Origin: Vampirovibrio chlorellavorus
Lineage (GTDB): Bacteria; Cyanobacteriota; Vampirovibrionia; Vampirovibrionales; Vampirovibrionaceae
Length of the DNA stretch: 64,000 nucleotides
Direction of reading: 5' to 3'
Assembly (NCBI GenBank): GCA_003149345.1
Contig: QFWI01000011.1
Location: forward strand, 558,001 to 622,000
Shown piece by piece: positions 61,961 through 64,000 of the stretch; position 1 is the first letter of the stretch, and each line of letters begins with the position of its first letter. The notes under the pieces were generated by a model, which was given only the letters and a program-made list of their open reading frames with translations, did not search any database and was not told the origin of the DNA. The position numbers were made by a program, and so were the translations under genes.

Positions 61961-62239
61961 CGGGAGTTTTATCAGGTAAGGCAGCCTTGCCTGATTGAAA
62001 GCCATTGCTGAGCAGTGGGGGCTGGTTTTGCCTGTTTGGGTAATAGACTTTCGGGCGGATAATCCATACAGTTTATGTATTCGCTTTAATCCATTAATAG
62101 ACCGGTTAGCCCTGTTTGGTAGCCAGTATAGTCCTGGCCCGGCAGGCTGTATTGACCTGGTTTCCCGGGGCGTCCCGGCAGGTTGCGCAAATAAGAGTGA
62201 CTTTATTACGAATTATCGCAGAGGGAGGCGATCACGGTT

Positions 62240-62473
62240 ATGGTATTTCGCGCTGCATCCCATCAGGAGCATACGGAGACCTTGTTTGTTTCCGCCAACG
62301 ATTACGCCTCTGAGGCCCTGCGCCTGATGCGCCTGCATCGGCTGGACTTTATGCCGGTACTGGAAGGGCGGCAATGGCTGGGTTGCGTGTTTGAGCGGGA
62401 TATGCGGGACGCTTCCTCGGGTACCCTGAAAGAACAGGACGTCAAGGCCTTTGTCAGGGCCTGTCGCCAATAA
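62240..62473 (+). CDS. Small single-CBS-like protein
   Basis: A 77-residue protein consisting almost only of one half of a CBS pair: FVSANDYASEALRLMRLHRLDFMPVLEGRQWLGCVFERDM fits the CBS motif of a helix, a buried strand and a second helix. CBS halves usually pair to bind adenine nucleotides, so this one should dimerise or pair with another CBS protein. ATG 62240 has GAGGGAGG about 11 bases upstream. Too short to contain an enzyme domain. Confidence 0.65.
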   Translation: MVFRAASHQEHTETLFVSANDYASEALRLMRLHRLDFMPVLEGRQWLGCVFERDMRDASSGTLKEQDVKAFVRACRQ

Positions 62474-62485
62474 TCCGGTCAGCGG

Positions 62486-62803
62486 CTAGGCGTCGTACTG
62501 GCACTGGAAGTCGGAAGCCCGGACTTCATGCACCCAACGGCTGAACTGCCAATGATCGTAACTGCGGCAGTACAGGGTCAGCGATCGCAGCAACTCTCGG
62601 CCGGTTTTGCTGGTGCCTTCAAACAAAAACTGCCCATTGTATTCGCTCATGGCGATTTCCGTATGGATGACCCGACTCACATGATCGCCGGGTGCTGGTG
62701 GGAGGAGCAGGATGCTGGTTAACCATTCCATCAAAATGCGTTCCGGGGGCTTGTCCGGGATCGTGTTGGTCTTCAAGTGCGTACTAAACGCTTCCAAAAT
62801 CAA
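62486..62803 (-). CDS. Small protein of unknown function
   Basis: A 105-residue protein with no signal peptide or known motif. It begins with a TTG at 62803 (AAAGG upstream) or possibly ATG 62731 (MEWLTSILLLPP). The C-terminal half has a compact mix of strands and helices (YNGQFLFEGTSKTGRELLRS, YCRSYDHWQFSRWVHEV). It converges with the CBS-like gene, 12 bases between stops. Confidence 0.5.
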   Translation of the reverse strand: MILEAFSTHLKTNTIPDKPPERILMEWLTSILLLPPAPGDHVSRVIHTEIAMSEYNGQFLFEGTSKTGRELLRSLTLYCRSYDHWQFSRWVHEVRASDFQCQYDA

Positions 62804-62936
62804 GGGAAAAGAACCTTTACGCTTTGGGCATCAAAATTGGGAGATCAAAATTAAGGGATCAAAAAGAATACATTGGCCTATTCTATCAAAAGTGCCGCAA
62901 AGCATATCCCACCACGTGTGGATTGACAATATGGGG

Positions 62937-63638
62937 CTACTGAAAGTCCGTTTCATACAGCCATTTTTTGTAATAAAACTTGAGTACGGGGCGACGATTT
63001 TCCCAGGCCACCCAAGCCAGGGCCTGTCGAGGCACTTTGACCTCCCTGGGGGGCTTATACGGAGTCATGCGATGCACCGGCACCACCCCTAACACTTTGC
63101 CTTGCCGGATAATGACAAAACTCTGGTAAAAGGCCACCCGTTTACTGAGGCTGGCCGGTCGGTTGCCGGGTTGCGAGGGAGGTGAGCCGCTCTCTGCGGG
63201 GCTTTGCAAGCTGTCCACTTTACCCCTCGTGGTATCCAGGGTAACCAGCGGAGAGCCGTCATTAGCGTCCCCCGGTTTGATCAGGTAATAGCCCTTGGGT
63301 AAGGTGAAATTCTGATAGCGCAGGGCTTGCTCTACTCGAGCCAGCGCGTAGGGAACGTAATCCCGGTGCTTTCGCTTGTCAAAGTAATCGTGCAGCTCCT
63401 CCGGGTCAACGTTGGCATAGTCCCTGGGATCGGCCTTCCAGAACTTCTGGGGCGGATCGGTACCAGACTGTCCATCGCTGCGGCCGGTGTCCTCAAAAAT
63501 ATCGTTGCCGTAGCCGGAGCGCCCCTGAGTCCAATCCCCATCCCAAGCCCACCCGGCTGAGGCAGTCAGGAGGCAGGCCAGCAACAACCCCATCAGCAGG
63601 CTTGCCAAGCGATTGGTATTACGCCGAGGTGTGGCCAT
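62937..63638 (-). CDS. Exported protein of unknown function
   Basis: A 233-residue protein with a signal peptide (LLMGLLLACLLTASAGWA, cleavage about residue 31). The mature part has an acidic Gly/Asp-rich start, an aromatic segment (EELHDYFDKRKHRDYVPYAL), a strand-rich middle (YYLIKPGDANDGSPLVTLD) and a basic C-terminus (QALAWVAWENRRPVLKFYYKK). No family recognised. The start ATG 63638 is followed by a typical n-region (TPRRNTNR). It lies upstream of the small gene at 62486-62803 on the same strand. Confidence 0.65.
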   Translation of the reverse strand: MATPRRNTNRLASLLMGLLLACLLTASAGWAWDGDWTQGRSGYGNDIFEDTGRSDGQSGTDPPQKFWKADPRDYANVDPEELHDYFDKRKHRDYVPYALARVEQALRYQNFTLPKGYYLIKPGDANDGSPLVTLDTTRGKVDSLQSPAESGSPPSQPGNRPASLSKRVAFYQSFVIIRQGKVLGVVPVHRMTPYKPPREVKVPRQALAWVAWENRRPVLKFYYKKWLYETDFQ

Positions 63639-63756
63639 TCAGACTCCAGGAACGAGCGTTTTTATTCACTGTAATCCGTTTCGGCCCAGAATCCAGAAAC
63701 TTTGATTTAGATAGTTTGATCCAGAAACTGGCAGGCAATCTTGAAAGAGGAGGTAA

Positions 63757-64000
63757 TTACCCCTTCAAGGCCTGAATGGTGGCGGGCATATCCTCGGCTT
63801 TAAACACGGCGGAACCGGCCACAATCACATTCGCCCCGGCAGCTCTCACCTCAGCGGCGTTTTTGGGAGAAACCCCGCCATCCACTTCCAGGAAAATAGG
63901 CCGTTCGGCAATTAGCGCCTTCACCTGGGCCAGTTTGTTCAGGCTTTGCGGAATAAAAGTTTGCCCGCCAAAGCCGGGATTCACGGACATCACCAGCACT
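63757..64000 (-). CDS. rpe: C-terminal part of ribulose-phosphate 3-epimerase (5' end outside window)
   Basis: The last 80 residues of a TIM-barrel epimerase of the pentose-phosphate pathway, which interconverts ribulose-5-phosphate and xylulose-5-phosphate. [43 protein letters not shown] and IVAGSAVF are the strand-6 to strand-8 signatures, including the catalytic Asp in EVDGG. The start lies beyond the end of the window. Ribulose-5-phosphate is also the substrate of the KdsD-like isomerase at 27150-28187. Confidence 0.95.
   Translation of the reverse strand, partial: VLVMSVNPGFGGQTFIPQSLNKLAQVKALIAERPIFLEVDGGVSPKNAAEVRAAGANVIVAGSAVFKAEDMPATIQALKG

Larger units (their letters stand above)
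61281..62239 (+). other. 959-base gene-poor region holding a candidate small RNA
   Basis: A possible 70-codon frame (61436-61648) has a weak ribosome site but a Pro-rich, non-conserved-looking end, so I do not count it as a gene. The region is low-complexity and T/G-rich up to ~61790. The clearest structure is a strong terminator at 61923-61960 with no coding gene in front of it (listed separately). Confidence 0.55.

Overview
The window is a piece of a Gram-negative bacterial chromosome of moderate GC content, densely coded on both strands, with no rRNA, CRISPR array or insertion sequence that I can see. An outer membrane is implied by an LptF/LptG-type permease and a KpsF/KdsD-type sugar isomerase, and flagella by fliW-csrA. 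The short, tail-less single-stranded-DNA-binding protein looks like the cyanobacterial type, the TxlA-like thioredoxin fits that, and there are no photosynthesis genes. Together with the many secreted TPR and protease proteins, this points (inference, not proof) to a non-photosynthetic relative of Cyanobacteria of the Vampirovibrionia/Melainabacteria kind.

Layout. 1-3050: the end of an AddB-like nuclease and an AddA/UvrD-like helicase. 3278-10511: glycerophosphodiesterase, glyQ, NfeD and SPFH membrane partners, a sirtuin, a sensor kinase and a REC-degenerate GGDEF-REC protein, and a small four-cysteine protein. 10783-12515: thioredoxin and an LptF/G permease. 13032-23144: an accessory region of exported proteins: an Asn/Ser-rich repeat protein, an SH3-like protein, a small exported protein, a TPR protein, two TPR-metzincin proteases, small exported proteins, a TxlA-like thioredoxin and a calpain-like protease. 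23782-29935: GIY-YIG protein, VWA protein, an exported OB-like protein, KdsD-like isomerase, diguanylate cyclase. 30345-31832: tRNA-Leu(CAG) and infC-rpmI-rplT with a terminator; infC starts at ATT. 31897-38962: a membrane protein of unknown function preceded by a His-rich mini-ORF and hairpin, dusB, an inositol-monophosphatase-like gene, ssb, and a DUF1537 kinase-pdxA pair. 39051-44279: the classic rimP-nusA-ylxR-infB-rbfA operon on the minus strand. 44425-49154: a Kef-like antiporter and nadB-nadC. 49231-51464: fliW-csrA-TPR-glycosyltransferase operon. 51642-56884: a small helical protein, then a 1387-residue protein carrying two SF1 helicase modules, followed by an Fe-S PD-(D/E)XK nuclease. 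57017-64000: ahcY, several exported proteins of unknown function, a pseudopilin, a candidate small RNA, a half-CBS protein and the end of rpe.

How they work together. The housekeeping blocks (translation initiation and ribosome assembly, NAD synthesis, adenosylhomocysteine recycling) are conventional. The most unusual parts are the helicase/nuclease locus at 52-57 kb, which looks like an AddAB-type machine with both motor halves in one chain and the nuclease in a separate subunit, and the 13-23 kb set of exported repeat, TPR and protease genes, which could be a surface or prey/host-interaction system. Candidate RNA-level regulation is seen at 33.7 kb (His-rich leader-like ORF) and 61.8 kb (sRNA with two anti-Shine-Dalgarno motifs).
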